A stretch of DNA of 64,000 bases, taken from Arthrobacter bussei (GTDB lineage Bacteria > Actinomycetota > Actinomycetes > Actinomycetales > Micrococcaceae). The first letter of the stretch is position 1. Each line of letters opens with the position of its first letter. Below, piece by piece: positions 62,660-64,000 of this stretch. The position numbers were made by a program, and so were the translations under genes. The DNA lies in assembly GCF_009377195.2 (NCBI RefSeq), contig NZ_VJXX01000005.1:1-64000 (forward strand), read 5' to 3'. Under the pieces are notes generated by a model that worked only from the letters and a program-made list of their open reading frames with translations, was not told the DNA's origin and searched no databases.

Positions 62660-63925
62660 ATGGCCCCGAAGCTCGTCAACGCCCTCGCCCGACAGCGCGT
62701 CCTCGCAAAGGTGCTGGACGCCGTCCTGCCCGCGCTGGCGCTCGCGGTCGCCCTCCTGATCGGTGGCCGGAGCGCGGCGGTGCTGACGGCCTCAGGTCTG
62801 ACGCTGCTGTACTGGATCGGTGTGCTCGTCTGGGAATCGGTGTCGGGACGGACGCCGGGCAACGTGGTGGTGGGCCTCAGGACCGTCGGTCCCGCCGGCG
62901 GACCCCCGGGATTCGGCGCCGTCTGCGTCAGGGCGCTGGCCCTGGCAGCCGCGTCGATCGTCCCGCTGATCGGTCCCGTCCTGGTGCTCGTCTCCAACCT
63001 CTGGGACCGTGACGGGCAGCGGAGGGGCTGGCATGACAAGCTCGTGGGGACCTTTGTGGTGGACGTCCGCGCAGGCCGCGATCCGCTGGTCACCGGGGGC
63101 ATCGACGGCCCGGGTGTGCGCGACGTCGCGCACGGCGAGGATGCAGGCATCGGAACGGTGCCGGTCCGAGCGGACGCGGCTGTCAGCGGCCCGGCCGGCG
63201 ACCGGGCGGAGGACCTGGTGCTCGCCGGGCGGAGGGCGCCGGGGCGGCAGGTCGGGGGCCCGACCGACCGCTTCGCGCCGCCGATCCCGGCACCGGCATC
63301 GGGTGCGGCGGGAGAAGCCCCGACCGGGGTGGCCGCCGCGGCCCCGGCAACCACTCCGACGGAAGCCTCAGCAACTGATCACGCGGCCGGGGTCGCTCAC
63401 CGGGCACCCGCCGCGGAGGCTGCAACGGGACCTGCCGATGGCGCTGACCGGGCGTCCGCCGGCGTCACCGCATCCACACCCGCCGGCGGTGCTGCCGCGG
63501 CCGACGTCGCCGCCGGCGCGACCTGGGCGCCCTACGACGGGCAGGCGGCCGGTCGCGCCGCGCGCGACCCGGACGGCTCGGCAGGCGTTCCCGCCGTCCC
63601 CGCGCAGCGCGTTCTCGTGTTCGACGACGGGACGGAGGTGGACATCGCCGGGCAGGCCCTGATCGGCCGCAACCCGGAACCGCGGGCCGGAGAGTCGGTC
63701 AACTACCTCATCAACTTCGCCGATCTCAACCGGTCCGTCTCGAAGACCCACGTGCATGTGGGCGTGGACGACGGTGCGGTGTGGGTGACCGATCGCGGCT
63801 CCACCAACGGCAGCTTCCTCGTGGACCAGACCGGGGTGGAGCAGCCGCTCCACCCCGAGGTACCGATGCTGCTGCCCTCGGGGTGCGGCGTCCGCTTCGG
63901 CGACAGACGGTTCACCGTCCGCTAG
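62660..63925 (+). CDS. RDD membrane protein fused to an FHA domain
   Basis: The 421-residue protein starts with an RDD domain (about 10-140) of three or four membrane helices (RVLAKVLDAVLPALALAVALL, WIGVLVWESVSGRTPGNVVVGLRTV, GWHDKLVGTFVVDV). An Ala/Pro-rich linker of about 170 residues follows, then a C-terminal FHA domain (about 315-421): ALIGRNPEP, VSKTHVHVGVDDGAVWVTDRGSTNGSF, with all phosphothreonine-binding residues intact. It should bring phosphoproteins to the membrane. ATG 62660 follows an AGGAAGACAGG sequence. It is the last gene of the locus in this window. Confidence 0.9.
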   Translation: MAPKLVNALARQRVLAKVLDAVLPALALAVALLIGGRSAAVLTASGLTLLYWIGVLVWESVSGRTPGNVVVGLRTVGPAGGPPGFGAVCVRALALAAASIVPLIGPVLVLVSNLWDRDGQRRGWHDKLVGTFVVDVRAGRDPLVTGGIDGPGVRDVAHGEDAGIGTVPVRADAAVSGPAGDRAEDLVLAGRRAPGRQVGGPTDRFAPPIPAPASGAAGEAPTGVAAAAPATTPTEASATDHAAGVAHRAPAAEAATGPADGADRASAGVTASTPAGGAAAADVAAGATWAPYDGQAAGRAARDPDGSAGVPAVPAQRVLVFDDGTEVDIAGQALIGRNPEPRAGESVNYLINFADLNRSVSKTHVHVGVDDGAVWVTDRGSTNGSFLVDQTGVEQPLHPEVPMLLPSGCGVRFGDRRFTVR

Positions 63926-63945
63926 CTCCGCCCGGCCGCCAGCCG

Positions 63946-64000
63946 GTCAGCCCGCCGCCGGGCCCGTCAGCCCGCAGGCCGGTCAGCCCGCAGGCCGGTC
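63946..64000 (+). repeat. GC-rich 16-bp tandem repeats at the window end
   Basis: GTCAGCCCGCAGGCCG occurs at 63966-63981 and 63982-63997, and a third copy begins at 63998. A degenerate copy (GTCAGCCCGCCGCCGG) starts at 63946. The array runs off the window. Confidence 0.85.

Overview
The window is chromosomal DNA from a high-GC actinobacterium, most likely a member of the Micrococcaceae (Arthrobacter-like). The evidence is very strong G/C use at third codon positions, many GTG starts, frequent four-base ATGA/GTGA stop-start overlaps, an actinobacterial acyl-CoA carboxylase set (alpha, beta, epsilon, Maf, BirA), a SCO4848-type membrane protein, DUF2505, and a MoxR/DUF58/transglutaminase/FHA/Ser-Thr-kinase locus. 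I saw no rRNA, tRNA, CRISPR array or transposase. All statements come from reading the sequence; no database search was run.

Layout. (1) 1-10.9 kb is a cell-surface polysaccharide region: the end of a PKD-repeat surface protein, a GT4 glycosyltransferase, a Wzy-like polymerase, a Wzc-type co-polymerase/tyrosine kinase divergent from a low-molecular-weight tyrosine phosphatase, a GT2 glycosyltransferase, a Wzx-type flippase and a secreted beta-helix protein. (2) 11-20.7 kb: sufS-sufU; a minus-strand run of DUF2505, a SCO4848-type protein, nhaA and an orphan histidine kinase; then mfd with a strong terminator. (3) 20.7-25.9 kb: a nucleoside salvage run (purine nucleoside phosphorylase, phosphohexo/pentomutase, deoC, a small membrane protein) divergent from an LpdA-type quinone reductase. 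(4) 26-30 kb: an MHS-type MFS transporter, then a membrane Ser/Thr kinase coupled to a lipoprotein. (5) 30-44.2 kb: the acyl-CoA carboxylase genes. The alpha chain and maf are separated from epsilon, beta and birA by about 7.5 kb holding a secreted AMIN-like protein, a dicarboxylate symporter, a DUF885 peptidase and a translationally coupled GT-GT2-deacetylase cassette with a thioesterase. (6) 44.2-64 kb: a PH-domain membrane protein and an Rv1264-like adenylyl cyclase, then a 2038-residue Ig-like/FN3 surface protein followed by MoxR ATPase, DUF58, transglutaminase-like, PP2C phosphatase, FHA/zinc-ribbon, Ser/Thr kinase, FHA-like/helical and RDD-FHA genes.

How the parts may work together. Region 1 looks like a Wzx/Wzy-dependent capsule or exopolysaccharide system whose kinase and phosphatase share a promoter region centred on a perfect 14-bp palindrome. 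The two halves of the carboxylase set carry the same TTGTAGG-N3-CCTACA dyad upstream of their alpha and beta genes, so they may still be co-regulated. The last 18 kb looks like one envelope assembly/signalling locus: a giant repeat protein, a MoxR/DUF58/transglutaminase-like module, and a kinase-phosphatase-FHA module. The transglutaminase-like protein has Asp where the catalytic Cys is expected, and the giant protein ends in a short Cys-containing tip of visibly lower GC. This locus is the best candidate here for a poorly described system.
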